A stretch of DNA of 64,000 nt from Dysidea avara (GCF_963678975.1 NC_089275.1:20232467-20296466); one strand, 5' to 3'. Numbered from the stretch's first letter, positions 34,698 to 48,598 are shown. Numbers and translations: made by a program. The notes: generated from the sequence alone by a model not told the origin.

Positions 34698-35679
34698 TCA
34701 TGAACTAGGAAGCTTCCAGTTAGAGTATATGAAAAAGGATGAGACAAAACTGTAGCTAAACGTACACTTACATTATACAAAATCAAAGAATCAGTTAGAA
34801 ACAATGCAAACTTAGTACCTAATGGCAAAGACTCTGAAATGCAACCTACTGACAATAAAATGAAGTCTTCAAATGTAGAGATTAGATGCCTGGAGGGAGG
34901 GAGATCCCCTAGTTTCAGCATGCTGGATAATCCTGCATCATATACATACCAAACAAAAAAAGGTCCACCTTTTCTTTTAAAGAACCTATACACCCAGAAT
35001 CTGACAACGTCCTTGCAGCTGCAGTAATATCATATATGGTCTTACTAGGTGGCTACTGTATACAGTACTAGCCATCTAGCAGTGGTGTACTATTGAGGTA
35101 ATTAAAGGTAGGAACTTACCCTGAATGAAAAGAATTTGGTACTACAACAAACGATTTAGATGCTACTCTAATAGGTTTGCCTTGCCATTGATGGTTTTCT
35201 GGCTATGCCCTTGCCTAGTGAAGGAAGGTTATGAAGTTTGCTGCTATAGCTGATTTCCCTACAGGCCATAGGCAGTGGAAAGGGAAAATAGCCCCCCCTT
35301 TGATCTGCGGAGGAAGTAGCTTAGCCCCCTTAGACTGATATCTCACCAAATTATCCTTCTTGGAGTGGGGCTGAGTTGGTATCTAACCATGGTACCAAGT
35401 CTTTCCAGGTGCCTAATGGCTATTTTGTACAATGTTATAAATGCTGTATATTGTTAATTCAGTTATTAACTTTGAAAGAAAAGGGGTTTTATTGACTGAA
35501 AATATAATCCTTTGACCAAAAGTTGGTGTTTTAGTTTAAATACTTCAAAATATACCTATAAATGAACTATAGTGAATTTTGAGACATCGTGAAAGTTAAA
35601 ATGGCTACAGCTTCTGGAGGCACAACCCATGTTATCAGAGATTCTATACTCTCACATCAACTATTTTCTCCACCACTAG
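34698..35679. other. Intergenic, no gene recognised
   Basis: A plus-strand frame ending near 35027 (QPTDNKMKSSNVEIRCLEGG...) and the 102-aa minus frame over it share the same DNA. Neither has recognisable features. A repeat-like phrase, TAGCCCCCCCTTTGATCTGC, is near 35300. Confidence 0.4.
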
Positions 35680-35860
35680 ACTGCTACAGCATGGCTTGTT
35701 TGTAACTGAACTCTCTACAGGATGACTTGTTTTAGCTGAACTCTTTAAAGGGTGATTATAGCTGAACTTTTTATATAAATTGGTGATTTAATTGTAATGT
35801 AGTTGAACTTGACAGAGTGCCTTGTTTTGTAGCTGGACTCTTTACAGGGTGAGGGTGCTG
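35680..35860. repeat. Degenerate minisatellite, GCTGAACTCTCTACAGGGTG type, locus 1
   Basis: Four to five imperfect units of about 31-36 bp built around (A/T)GCTGAACTCTCTACAGGGTGA followed by CTTGTTTG. The same unit makes up 60280-60640. Confidence 0.65.
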
Positions 35861-37904
35861 CAAATGAAAGTTTTCAAGCTTAGATTATAACTGTGGAGGA
35901 TTCTTAAGTGTTAAATGGAATAACTGTTCTATTAAAGTATTTGACTGACTGCTCTGGAGGAGTATCTTGGTCTTGTGTAATAAATTTTTGGGGAGGTGGG
36001 GGAGGTGCACATGCCCCCCAGGGATCTGCCACTGGGTGGGTGGCAATGCATGAAGCCAACCTCTTAAGGACAATGGTACACAGCTACCAGCAGCTGAAAA
36101 AGTGGATAACATCCCATCTCCACATTACACACCTGCTGGTCATAAACCCTTGCTGCTCATTACAGTGATGGAACTGGAACTGATTAATAAAATGGGGCAT
36201 AGAGATTGAACACATGTACATCAAAGTAAGCATGTTGATGTGAAATGTCCCAAAAAAACTACAACATGAGCAGCAATATCCAAGCGAGCACCATCATCTA
36301 CAATGATAAGACAGGTTCTCTTCAGTCAACGGCTAAAGGCCAGGTTCAACAGAACATCATCTTTTAACAAATGAGCAATAGAATTGTGAATTTCATTATG
36401 GCACACAAATTAGAATCCTCCCTGAGGACAACTTAAATAAGGTATGCTCAACAGTAAAGGAGACACACACACACACAGGAAGCTGGCAGAACAGGCCAAG
36501 CCAGGCATCCAGCCAAATTGCAGGCAGAGGGGCATGAAAGGGCATCACGCCCTTATGTAGATGAAACTCATGGTCTCTCAGAGGTAAAGCTGACAACTGA
36601 GTGGAAGGTTCTAGGCTCATGGGCAATATCAATTGAGATGCAGTTTCTTAAAATTCAGTTAGATGGTCAAGCCACTGTTAGGGAGACAAGAGGATCAGCA
36701 ACAGTAACTAAAGCTCTGAGTTGGACATCAATAACCAGTAAGGGATTGATAATTCCTAACCACCTATTGAATGGAGTATGTGTTTGTGTTCTATGGTAGA
36801 TTTTGCAGTGTGAAAAAAGAAAACAAAACCTGAGAAACTTTGGCTGCTTGTATTATCAAATATTATTGCTGGGGTGAGTTCCTTTGGTATGTGGACTCCT
36901 CTAGCTACCTGGTGGGTATGTATCTCTGCAGCAAAATTGGATCTGGTCAGTTTAGGGATTATGGAGCTACGTATGTGTTAAAATTGTATTTTCTTTGTTC
37001 CTATACCAATATATCCACAGTGTGGCATTGGCTTCTTAATTGGTACGCATGATACAATACTACGCGTCTTTGGGGATGTCGAATTTATCACAGTTGTACA
37101 GTTGAGCTGGTCTTCTATATAACATTTTCCCTAACTTATTTCCTTAAACCATTGGTCACATTGGACCAGTTCATAAGCGCCTCTTGATTGGATGGAACCC
37201 ACACATGGGCTTTACATTAATGTTACAGAGTGAGAACTAATTATGGTAATAGGACATTAAAACATTGCAGAACTATTATTATAACACTGCATATTGTATG
37301 ATGCCAAAACTGTTAAACAATGTACATCTTTTTTCTGTTTAGCTACTAACTTTTTGTGCTTTTGTAGCATGACCCAACTGGAGAACAGCATCTTTTAGCT
37401 GTATAAATACAGAAATTAATAAACAAAATTACCCTAAAAATGTGAATGAAAGCAAATCATGCCAGTCCAGTGATTAGACGCATATACCCACATGTTCCTG
37501 TACCTTTGCTAGTTTACCATTCTCATTGTAGCATTAATTGTCAACCATCATGTGCACAGCAATCTATAGTTTAAAGGAGATCATAAATTACAATGAATAT
37601 ACCAAACACAAGTATATTGATGTACAACACAAAGAATCTTTGATAGTTCATCGGTGATACATATTAATGTATAATAGTATACATGAAGCTGTACAGTGTT
37701 TTATCTCTACCATATATACAGTAATACATTTTGCAGTTTTCCTTCCTTTGCTGTGTAATCTCCATTGTCTCGTATAATTATACAGGTTCTATCAGTCTTT
37801 GTGTAAGATTCTAACTAACTGCTCCCTAGTCATGCAGATAAGTTATTGTTGAAAGGCTAAGTATTGTATACTTGTAAAGCTTTTCTTTCTAGCTGATAAA
37901 TTAT
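35861..37904. other. Intergenic, no gene recognised
   Basis: Only short frames. Contains a dispersed-repeat phrase near 35990-36030 (GGGGGAGGTGCACATGCCCC) and a short CA run near 36466. Confidence 0.45.
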
Positions 37905-38755
37905 GTTACATGTTAAGCTCTACCAGTGTTGTGTTTGTTTTGAGATCTTCACTAAGGGATACTGCTCCATTATCAGAGAAGTTGTTGTATGAAATATTAA
38001 GTATTTGTAATGTTTTGTTAGCTTGTAAGGTTCTGAAATCTTTGTTGTTATTTGATCAGTTATATAATTATGTGATAGGTCTAGTTCTATTAATGTTGCA
38101 TTTGTTTTGAGACATTCAATAATGGCTACTGCTCCATCATCATACAATTTGTTGTAAGAAACATTAAACACTTGCAGTGATCTGTTAATTTTCAAGATTT
38201 CAGAAATCTTTCTTGCTCCCTCTTTAGTGATATCATTGCCCGACATGTTAAGCTCTCTTAGTGTTGTTTGTTTTCAGACTTTCACTGATGATTACTGCAG
38301 CTCCATCAAACAACTTATTCCATGAAATATTAAAACTCTTGTATGATTCTATTTACTTGTAAGGCACCTGAGATAATTACTGCCCCTTCACCAGTAATAT
38401 AATGGTGTGATATGTCAATTTTTTCAGTGTTAAATTCATTTTGAGACATTCACTGATGGCTACTACTCCAACATCAAAAAATTGATTCCATGCTATGTTA
38501 ACCACTTGCAATACTTTGTTTACTTCTAAGGCTTCTGCAATTATTATTTCTTCATCATTAATATCACCATGTGATATGTTAAGTTCTATTATTGTATAGT
38601 ATTTGTTTTAAGATTTTCACTGATGGCTACTACTGTATCATTAGATACCCTAGTACACCCAAGACTCTGAAATGTGCCAAGATGGTCTACAATACTCTTA
38701 AGCACATCCACTCCATAGCACTGCTGGGATAGATGAAATTTGACTGAATTGGATC
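37905..38755 (-). pseudogene. Detached, degenerate 3' LRR part of the NLR gene
   Basis: The minus strand encodes ribonuclease-inhibitor-type leucine-rich repeats in broken frames. From the 38.75-kb end: HLSQQCYGVDVLKSIV (like HIPKQCFGVNMFYIM in the NLR), LNISHGDI, VNIAWNQFFD, FNISWNKLFDGAAV, LNMSGNDITKEGARKI, FNVSYNKLYDDGAV and LDLSHNYITD. It continues the pattern of the NACHT-LRR exon beyond a LINE insertion. Frameshifts and stops show decay. Confidence 0.8.
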
Positions 38756-38759
38756 TTGT

Positions 38760-39593
38760 AGTACTATGGGCTTGTACGTAGAACCTTTTGTAAAACCATT
38801 GTGCCTTCGGTTACGCTCAAACTATATATATCCTTAGTAAGATCGCAGCTCCTATACTGTGCACCAGTGTGGCGACCTCATCTCTTAAAAGACATCTCCA
38901 AAATTGAACAACTTCAACGTAGGGCAACTAAATATATTTTACAAGACTTCTCCTCAGACTACAAAACACGGCTGACAAAACTCAATTTGCTTCCATTAAT
39001 GTACATCTTTGAAATATCAGACATAATCTTTTTTGTCAACTCTCTGAAACATCCCACTCCAAGCTTCAATATCAACCTCTACATTTCATTCTCCCATAGT
39101 ACTACAAGATCCAATTCAGTCAAGCTACACCACAACATATCCTTTACTAATAAAGAGCGTCATTTTTATTTCAACCGAATCTGTCGCCTTTGGAATTCCC
39201 TACCAATCATTGATATAAGTTTGCCTATAGAACCCATCAAAAGACGCATCAAATCTTTTCTCTGGAATCATTTTATCACAAACTTCAATTCTACTGACCC
39301 ACACAAATATCACTATCTCTGTCCGTGTGGTAACTGTGTCAGCAATCATCTTGTCATGAACTTTGATCTCTTGTAGTTACATACTAATTGATTTATAATT
39401 AAATAAATAAGTAACTTACTGTAGTTAAGTAATTAATTTTTGTAACATACTCAGGCCACTAGCACAGGTTGCTAGTGGACCCTCAGCATGGACTAATATT
39501 GTTTTCATGAATGTATAATCACTGTATCTGTTTGTAGTTGTACCCATGCTGAAAAGGATTATAAATAAATAAATAAAAAAAATAAATAAATTT
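38760..39593 (+). mobile_element. 5'-truncated CR1/L2-like LINE inserted in the NLR gene
   Basis: From about 38765 the plus strand encodes the end of a non-LTR reverse transcriptase (frame open to 39376). It has the thumb-like block SLVRSQLLYCAPVWRP, then QLQRRATKYI, LNLLPLMYI, RHFYFNRICRLWNSLP and a final Cys-rich LCPCGNC. A short 3' region follows with a small hairpin (GCCACTAGC...GCTAGTGG, near 39450-39478) and a tail of AAAT repeats (39560-39592), as in CR1/L2 elements. Most of the element is missing (dead-on-arrival copy). NLR sequence lies on both sides. Confidence 0.85.
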
Positions 39594-42500
39594 AATCCAG
39601 CAGTCCTCCTTAATACAGCATTCAACAAACTCAGTTCTGTACTTTGTATCAGTAATTTCATTTACATACCACAATTCCTTCTGGATTTTATCTGATTTTG
39701 TAACCTCACTATTTTCAGAAGACACATCTAACAAATGCATTGTTGTAATGATGGCTAAACAACCATCCTTACTACTAATACTATTCCATGATCCCTTAAA
39801 TATTTCTACTGCATTCTCCTTCCTGATGTATTCATTGATTACTGCTAATCCAGATTTTGATAAGTTGTTGTGTGTACACACTAGTTTGTGTAGTGTTCTG
39901 TTTTTTGTACAAGCTACCACAATCCTCATTACTCCTTCTTTATTGATCCAATTTTTAGATACGTTCAACTCTCGTAATGTCTTGTTATTTTCAAGAGAGT
40001 CTCTAATTGCTACTGCATCTTCATTGCACAGTTGGTTCAAAGAAACATCAAGTTTTTGTAGTGTTTCATTTATCTGCAAAGCCTCTGCAATCCAGGTTAC
40101 TCCCTGCTTTGTAATGCCACAATTTGATATGTTAAGTTCAATCAGTGTGTTGTTTATCTTGAGACAACTACTGACAATTTCATCAATAGATATATTGTTT
40201 CCTGAAATATCAACTTTTGGTAGCAATTTGTTTATTCCAAGATCTTCTATAACACCACGTAGCACATCTATCCCATCACGTGTCCTGCAAATACGTATAG
40301 AATCACTCTCTTTTATGCAACACTCAATAAACTTCTTTTTGTACTTCATGTGAGTAATTTCTCCTAAATACCACAACTCTTCACCAATATAATCTGATTT
40401 TATACTCACTGCACTACGTGTAGAAGACATGTCTAACAAATGAAGTGTTGTATTGATGGCTAACCAATCATCCATGCTACTAATACTATTCCATGATCCT
40501 TCAAATATTTCTACTGCATTCTCCTTCCTGATGTATTCATTGATCACTGCTAATCCAGATTTTGATAAGTTGTTGTGTGTACACACTAGTTTGTGTAGTG
40601 TTCTGTTTTTTGTACAAACTACCACAATCCTCATTACTCCTTCTTTACTGATCCAATTTTTAGATACGTTCAACTCTCGTAATGTCTTGTTATTTTCAAG
40701 ATAGTCACTGATTGCTACTGCACCTTCATTGCACAGTTGGTTCAATGAAACATCAAGCTTTTGTAGTGTTTCATTTATCTGCAAAGCCTCTGCAATCCAG
40801 GTTACTCCCTGCTTTGTAATGCCACAATTTGATATGTCAAGTTCAATCAGTGTACTGTTTATCTTGAGACAGCTAATGACAATTGCTTTAATAAACATAA
40901 TGCTTCCTGAACTATCAACTTTTGGTAGCAATTTTATTCCAAGATCTTCTATAACACCATGTAGTACATCTATCCAATCATGTGTCCTGCAAATACGTAT
41001 AGAATCACTCTCTTTTATGCAACACTCAATAAACTTCTTTCTGTACTTCATGTGAGTAATTTCTCTTAAATACCACAACTCTTTACCAATATAATCTGAT
41101 TTTATACTCACTGCACTACGTGTAGAAGACATGTCTAACAAATGAAATGTTGTATTGATGGCTAACCAACCATCCTTACTACTAATACTATTCCATGATC
41201 CCTCAAATATATCTACTGCATTCTCCTTCCTGATGTATTCATTGATCACTGCTAATCCAGATTTTGATAAGTTGTTGTGTGTACACACTAGTTTGTGTAG
41301 TGTTCTGTTTTTTGTACAAGCTACCACAATCCTCATTACTCCTTCTTTATTGATCCAATTTTTAGATACGTTCAACTCTTGTAATGTCTTGTTATTTTCA
41401 AGATAGTCACTGATTGCTACTGCATCTTCATTGCACAGTTGGTTCAGTGAAACATCAAGCTTTTGTAGTGTTTCATTTATCTGCAAAGCCTCTGCAATCC
41501 AGGTTACTCCCTGCTTTGTAATGCCACAATTTGATATGTCAAGTTCAATCAGTGTGCTGTTTATCTTGAGACAGCTAATGACAATTGCTTTAATAACCAT
41601 AATGCTTCCTGAACTATCAACTTTTGGTAGCAATTTTATTCCAAGATCTTCTATAACACCATGTAGTACATCTATCCAATCATGTGTCCTGCAAATACGT
41701 ATAGAATCACTCTCTTTTATGCAACACTCAATAAACTTCTTTCTGTACTTCATGTGAGTAATTTCTTTTAAATACCACAACTCTTTACCAATATAATCTG
41801 ATTTTATACTCACTGCACTACGTGTAGAAGACATGTCTAACAAATGAAATGTTGTATTGATGGCTAACCAACCATCCTTACTACTAATACTATTCCATGA
41901 TCCCTCAAATATTTCTACTGCATTCTCCTTCCTGATGTATTCATTGATCACTGCTAATCCAGATTTTGATAAGTTGTTGTGTGTACACACTAGTTTGGGT
42001 AGTGTTCTGTTTTTTGTACAAGCTACCACAATCATCATTACTCCTTCTTTACTGATCCAATTTTTAGATACGTTCAACTCTTGTAATGTCTTGTTATTTT
42101 CAAGATAGTCACTGATTGCTACTGCATCTTCATTGCACAGTTGGTTCAGTGAAACATCAAGCTTTTGTAGTGTTTCATTTATCTGCAAAGCCTCTGCAAT
42201 CCAGGTTACTCCCTGCTTTGTAATGCCACAATTTGATATGTTAAGTTCAATCAGTGTGCTGTTTATCCTGAGACAGCTAATGACAGTTCCTTCAAAAAAC
42301 ATATTGCTTCCTGAAATATCAACTTTTGGTAGCAATTTGTTTATTTCAAGATCTTCTACAACACCACGTAGCACATCTATCCCATCACTAGTCCTGCAAA
42401 TATGTATAGAATCACTCTCTTTTATGCAACACTCAATAAACTTCTTTCTGTAATTCATGTCAGTAATTTCACTTAAATACCACAACTCTTCACCAATATA

Positions 42501-45500
42501 ATCTGATTTTATACTCACTGCACTACGTGTAGAAGACATGTCTAACAAATGAAATGTTGTATTGATGGCTAAACAATCATTCTTACTACTAATACTATTC
42601 CATGATCCGTTAAATATTTCTACTGCATTCTCCTTCCTGATGTACGCATTGATCACTGCTAATCCAGATTTTGATAAGTTGTTGTGTGTACACATTAATT
42701 TGTGTAGTGTTCTGTTTTTTGCACAAGCTACCACAATCCTCATTACTCCTACTTTACTGATCCAATTTTTAGATATGTATAGTTTCTGTATTGTCTTGTT
42801 TTGTGTAAGATAGTTACTGATGGCTATCGTATCGTCATCAGTTATGCCAGTTTGTGATATGTTTAAGTTAGTAAGTGTTGCTGTTTCCTCTATAACAGGT
42901 AACACATTAAGTTTTCCTAATGTTTTGTCTATTCCAAGAAATTCCGTCATAATATAAAACATATTTACACCAAAACATTGTTTTGGTATGTGAGCTAGCA
43001 TAACTTCATTTTCATTAATACAACATTTCACAAAATCATTTCTACACTCGATATCAATAATTTGATTTACTAACCATAGTTCTTCACTAATGTTATCTGA
43101 TGCTATTACCTTCTCACCATCTTTACCAGACATAAGCAGTTTTGTTTGGATGGCTAAACAATCATCCATGTTACTAATACTATTCCATGATCCCTTAAAT
43201 ATTTTTACTGCATTCTCCTTCCTGATGTATTCATTGATCACTGCTAATCCAGATTTTGATAAGTTGTTGTGTGTACACACTAGTTTGTGTAGTGTTCTGT
43301 TTTTTGTACAAGCTACCACAATCCTCATTACTCCTTCTTTACTGATCCAATTTTTAGATACGTTCAACTCTCGTAATGTCTTGTTATTTTCAAGATAGTC
43401 ACTGATTGCTACTGCATCTTCATTGCACAGTTGGTTCAATGAAACATCAAGCTTTTGTAGTGTTTCATTTATCTGCAAAGCCTCTGCAATCCAGGTTACT
43501 CCCTGCTTTGTAATGCCACAATTTGATATGTTAAGTTCAATCAGTGTGCTGTTTATCTTGAGAGAGCTAATGACAATTCCTTCAATAAACATATTGCTTC
43601 CTGAAATATCAAATCTTGGTAGTAATTTGTTTATTCCAAGATCTTCTGCAACACCACGTAGCACATCTATCCCATCACTAGTCCTGCAAATATGTATAGA
43701 ATCACTCTCTTTTATGCAACACTCAATAAACTTCTTTTTGTACTTCATGTCAGTAATTTCATGTAAATACCACAACCTTTCACCAATATAATATGATTTT
43801 ATACTCACTGCACTACGTGTAGAAGACATGACTAACAAATGAAATGTTGTATTGATGGCTAAACAATTATCCTTACTACTAATACTATTCCATGATCCCT
43901 CAAATATTTCTACTGCATTCTCCTTCCTAATGTATTCATTGATCACTGCTAATCCAGATTTTGATAAGTTGTTGTGTGTACACACTAGTTTGTGTAGTGT
44001 TCTGTTTTTTGTACAAGCTACCACAATCCTCATTACTCCTTCTTTACTGATCCAATTTTTAGATACGTTCAACTCTCGTAATGTCTTGTTATTTTCAAGA
44101 TAGTCACCGATTGCTACTGCATCTTCATTGCACAGTTGGTTCAATGAAACATCAAGCTTTTGTAGTGTTTCATTTATCTGCAAAGCCTCTGCAATCCAGG
44201 TTACTCCCTGCTTTGTAATGCCACAATTTGATATGTTAAGTTCAATCAGTGTGCTGTTTATCTTGAGAGAGCTAATGACAATTCCTTCAATAAACATATT
44301 GCTTCCTGAAATATCAAATTTTGGTAGTAATTTGTTTATTCCAAGATCTTCTGCAACACCACGTAGCACATCTATCCCATCACTAGTCCTGCAAATATGT
44401 ATAGAATCACTCTCTTTTATGCAACACTCAATAAACTTCTTTTTGTACTTCATGTCAGTAATTTCATGTAAATACCACAACCTTTCACCAATATAATATG
44501 ATTTTATACTCACTGCACTACGTGTAGAAGACATGACTAACAAATGAAATGTTGTATTGATGGCTAAACAATTATCCTTACTACTAATACTATTCCATGA
44601 TCCCTCAAATATTTCTACTGCATTCTCCTTCCTAATGTATTCATTGATCACTGCTAATCCAGATTTTGATAAGTTGTTGTGTGTACACACTAGTTTGTGT
44701 AGTGTTCTGTTTTTTGTACAAGCTACCACAATCCCCATTACTCCTTCTTTACTGATCCAATTTTTAGATATGTTTAGTTCCTGTAATGTCTTGTTTTGTG
44801 TAAGATAGTTACTGATGGCTATCATATCATCATCAGTTATGCCAGTTTGTGATACGTTTAAGGTAGTAAGTGTTGCTGTTTCCCCTATAACAGATAACAC
44901 AGTAAGTTTTCCTAGTGTTTTGTCTATTCCAAGAATTTCCATCATAATATAAAACATATTTACACCAAAACATTGTTTTGGTATGTGAGCTAGCATAACT
45001 TCATTTTCATTAATACAACACTTCACAAAATCATTTCTGTACTTGATATCAGTAATTTGATTTATTAACCATAGTTCTTTACTAATGTTATCTGATGCTA
45101 TTATCTTCTCACCATCTTTACCAGACGTAAGTAATGTTGTTTGGATGGCTAAACAATCATCCTTACTACTAATACTATTCCATGATCCCTCAAATATTTC
45201 TACTACATTCTCCTTCCTGATGTACTCATTGATCACTGCTAATCCAGATTTTGAGAAGTTGTTGTGCGTACACACTAGTTTGTGCAGTGTTCTGTTTTTT
45301 GTACAAGCTACCACAATCCTCATTACTCCTTCTTTACTGATCCAATTTTTAGATAAGTTCAGTTCTTGTAGCGTTATATTGCTCTTGAGACAGTCACAAA
45401 TAGCTGCCAAACTTTCATCAGATACCATATTGTCTGAAACATTTAATGCACTCAGTGTTGAATTGTATTTCAAAGCAAACATCAATTCTTTCAATCCTTC

Positions 45501-47305
45501 ATCACTTAATCGATTATGTGATAAACCTAAAGATGTTACTAACAGTAATCCACTGCTAGACAGATCTGTTGCTGTGTGATTACCACTTTGCTCATCTGAT
45601 TTGATGTTTGTTCCCAACATGGAAGTAAGATGGTTGAAACTGAGAGAAATACTTTTAATAGCAGTAAATATTTCTTTACAGTCCATACTGTGTTTGAATA
45701 AAATGCTCATTCCATTATTGCCAATGTTACATAGGTTCAGATTCAGTGTCTTCCATTTCGTAGCAGACCTCATCATAAAGTAAGTTAATGACACAACATG
45801 ATGTGGTAGTAGCGTTAGACCACGAAGGTTAATGTGACCATCACTAAATATGGAAGTGATAGCTGGAGGTATTATATCTGAGTTCTTTTCCTCTAAGCAA
45901 CACTGAAATAAGTGTAAGTAATGTTTTGACCTACCTGCAGGATCAAATTGCTCTATGGAATTAAATATTTCATCAAAACGTTTTGATTTGATGCCAGCAA
46001 TTCCTACAAACATCATCCACATGAAGTTATATTGACCTTCCCAAAATGTCTTCTTAATCAACGATGACCGCTGGTTACTAGGGAGGTTAGATACATAAAG
46101 AGCAGCAAGATACTCTTGCATTGTGAAGTGCAGAAAGTTTAATGACAGATCACTTCCTGCTCCAATTCCCATCGTAGAATAATGCCTTACAGCTTGTAAT
46201 AAACCAAATCCATTGATGATTTCAGGCATGTGTTGAACATCAGGACAGACTGCTTCAATTTCATTATATGTAAACACTAACTGACTATTCCGCAATCCTT
46301 TAAATGCTAATTCAGACAGTTGATACACAAATCTGAGTATGCTTTGAGGTAGATCCATTAATTTACTAAATTTACTAAACAAATATTGTTTTTGCTTTAC
46401 CAAGTGTCGATATATTGTGTGTACTATAAAAAATTCATTTATTTCAGTAAGGGTTTCAGGTAAGTTTCCTTCCTTGAACAAGTATAAGAGAACAGCTAGG
46501 TGGAGAGGAACATAAAGGAGACTGTTAATCACTGGGTGCTGTTTCAGGTACTTTTCTAATTCTTCAATTTTTTGAGCTGAATTATTTAGGGATTCTGATA
46601 TGTATTCATCTTTTTCTTTACTTGCAAACCCAAGAATTTCGATTCTCCGACTAACTATCTGACGTAATAACATTGAAGCAGTTGGTCGTGAGGTGATTAC
46701 TACCAAACAGTTAGGCAAATAAAAACCCCTAATTAATTTATCAATAAATTGTTTTAACGGACTATTAGGAGGACACTCATCATATCCATCTAATACAAAT
46801 ACTACTTTAGTACCCCTAGATCTTCTCAGTTCATTAGCAGCACATTCAACATCATTATCACTAAGGTAGTCATTGTTTAGGTAATGAAGTAATTTGCTAA
46901 CACTGTTTACAGTGTGTAACGGTGGATCTCTTATAACCAAGAGGAACAATATCATGTCAACTAGAATTTTATTATTAGCCCAATAATAAGATATTTCTTT
47001 GGTTAATACAGTTTTCCCTATTCCTGGAGCACCTTCTATTAGAACACTTTTAGATATAGTTGCAAATATATCTACAATACTTTTAGTGACTCTTAGTTTG
47101 TCTATCGCATGAGCACCTTCCTTGCGATGTACGGACATGTCGATTAACTCTTGTTGTGTTTGCTCCCCTTCATGATGCATTAGTGCAACGTTGACAATGG
47201 TCTTTGGTTGGTTGGGTGGCCACTCATTTTCTTCAGGTTGACATCTTATGATTTTGTACATATCCTTCAAATTATCCATCAGACAGCTAAGTCCACTTTG
47301 CACAA
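39594..47305 (-). CDS. NACHT and leucine-rich repeat exon of an NLR-type receptor
   Basis: One exon open for about 2570 codons. The acceptor is TATATAG at the 47306 side; the two bases TT complete a phase-1 codon before VQSGLSCLMDN. Counting from the open-frame start at 47369, the P-loop GAPGIGKT is at 113-120 and Walker B VVFVLDGYDE at 189-198, followed by an ITSRPTAS sensor-like segment. These mark a NACHT-type STAND ATPase that would oligomerise on sensing a ligand. From about residue 530 come ribonuclease-inhibitor-type LRRs. From about 740 onward the protein is a tandem array of long units (see the repeat entry). The last about 24 residues of the open frame (39519-39593) are antisense LINE tail, so the natural 3' end is lost; LRR relics continue at 37905-38755. 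Likely a cytosolic immune sensor; an intact frame suggests recent function. A Death exon lies upstream at 62506-62778. Confidence 0.85.
39748..45145 (-). repeat. Coding tandem array of 705/702-bp and 585-bp LRR units
   Basis: Using the conserved GSWNSIS-to-CLAI point as marker, units begin (from the N-terminal side) at about 45145, 44560, 43855, 43150, 42565, 41860, 41158, 40456 and 39751. The steps are 585, 705, 705, 585, 705, 702, 702 and 705 nt, so the order is B-A-A-B-A-A-A-A. Each unit has a linker with ELWYL..I and CCIKES, then four to five LRRs including NISNCGITKQGV and NVSKNWISKEGV, and NNLSKSGLAVINEYIRKEN. Units are nearly identical to each other at DNA level. Confidence 0.9.
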
Positions 47306-47789
47306 CTATATATGTATACAGTAGAAAGAGAAGATATAAATGTAATCTGTAGCTGTATATATGTAACATGGGAAAGAGATTTTAGTAAAGTTACAAGTCA
47401 CATATCTCAAAGGCCTTGAGCTGAATAGTATGCATTGTGGGTATCATTTATTTATGTACCTTGCACTACAGTGAAACCTATATGTATAATGATTTTCTAA
47501 ATCAGTTTAAGTACTGTACAAAAGGGATACTTTTTGACTTACATAACCAAGTAGCTGTCTAGGTTTCACATATGTTCTCATTATTAATTTTATTGTCTAT
47601 ACTACATACTATACAACACGGGTCTAGCTGTTCTTTTAGGTACGTATTATCATCAGTATTTTAACATAAAAATTCTATCTGTTGCTGACAGTCTAACTTT
47701 CTAGCAAGAAAAATAAAGTGGTATATTGCTTCCAAGTATAAGAAAAGTGAGTCAGAGTCACTCACAAACCAAGTATCCAATACATGTGA

Positions 47790-48060
47790 CCATCTCAGCA
47801 AAAACCTGACTTGTTTGCACAAGCATGCATTTTGAGAAACATGAATTTTTTTTTAAAAATTCATAAACTACACATGCTACAAAGAAAAAATACACAATGT
47901 TTTATTGGACCATTACTCAGAAAAGCAAGATCCAAATCAATTAAGATTACACACCATCTTATTCACCTGCTCATGAAGAGCTCGAAAATATTTTTGTTTC
48001 CTTTCTGTAACCCCAACAGAATGGGTGTCACATGCGTTTGTTTATGATGCAGTAAACAAA
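47790..48060 (+). repeat. Dispersed repeat C, copy 1
   Basis: Resembles 61600-61920 in the same orientation: AGC(A/G)AAAACC(T/C) then ACTTGTTTGCA, later CATGAAGAG/CATGGAGAG, TTTGTTTC(C/A)TTTCTG and TGTTTGTTTATG(A/T)TGCAGTAAA. No coding capacity. Confidence 0.6.
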
Positions 48061-48359
48061 TGCATGTGTAAATGACAACAATATTGTTGTCATTTCTTCA
48101 ATTAAATCACCTTCATACCCATATGAGTAAGTGACCACAGGGCTAACGCTATACTTTGGTTGATTTGCTAATCCATGGTGAACATTTTAAGCCAAACTCC
48201 AACATTGTAGACTAATGCTATGGCTGTGAATGTAAGCACCTAGTTTATTTTTGTATACTGCATGTGCTTATAATTTTGGAGAAAACTTTTGTAAAGATAA
48301 TACTATCTGTTAGGTGCATACACCTAATTAATAATTACGATATGAATATATGAATACAA

Positions 48360-48500
48360 CTATACAATTCAAAACACCTGTACAAATGCCACAAATATTA
48401 ACTGTCAAAAATTAATTACAAAACTACGTAGCTAACTACAAAACTTATTGTGTCAAATTACAAAACTAGATAAGATATATAACTGTCCTTCACATTCTCT
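48360..48500 (+). repeat. Paralogue lacking the 854-bp insertion seen at 56785
   Basis: ACAAATGCCACAAATATTAAC runs directly into TGTCAAAAATTAATTAC here, whereas at 56763-57660 the same text is split by an 854-bp element. The likeness continues through ACAAAACTAGATA and AACTGTCCTTCACA. Confidence 0.75.
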
Positions 48501-48598
48501 TCCCTTCTCTTCAAATGACAAATTAATGTCTAGGTCTATACGTTGTTGCCACAGAACCAGCTGGGTTTACTGATACCTTAGGACAGCTCTTCTGAATA

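Noticed and set aside
34685-35027. 102-aa minus and 62-aa plus frames over the same DNA
   Set aside because: They are shadows of each other and neither has family features.
39748-45579. Repeated plus-strand open frames (83, 106-122, 164 and 201 aa) opposite the NLR array
   Set aside because: They recur with the period of the tandem units and are antisense shadows of the NLR coding sequence; the sense strand has the NACHT and LRR motifs.
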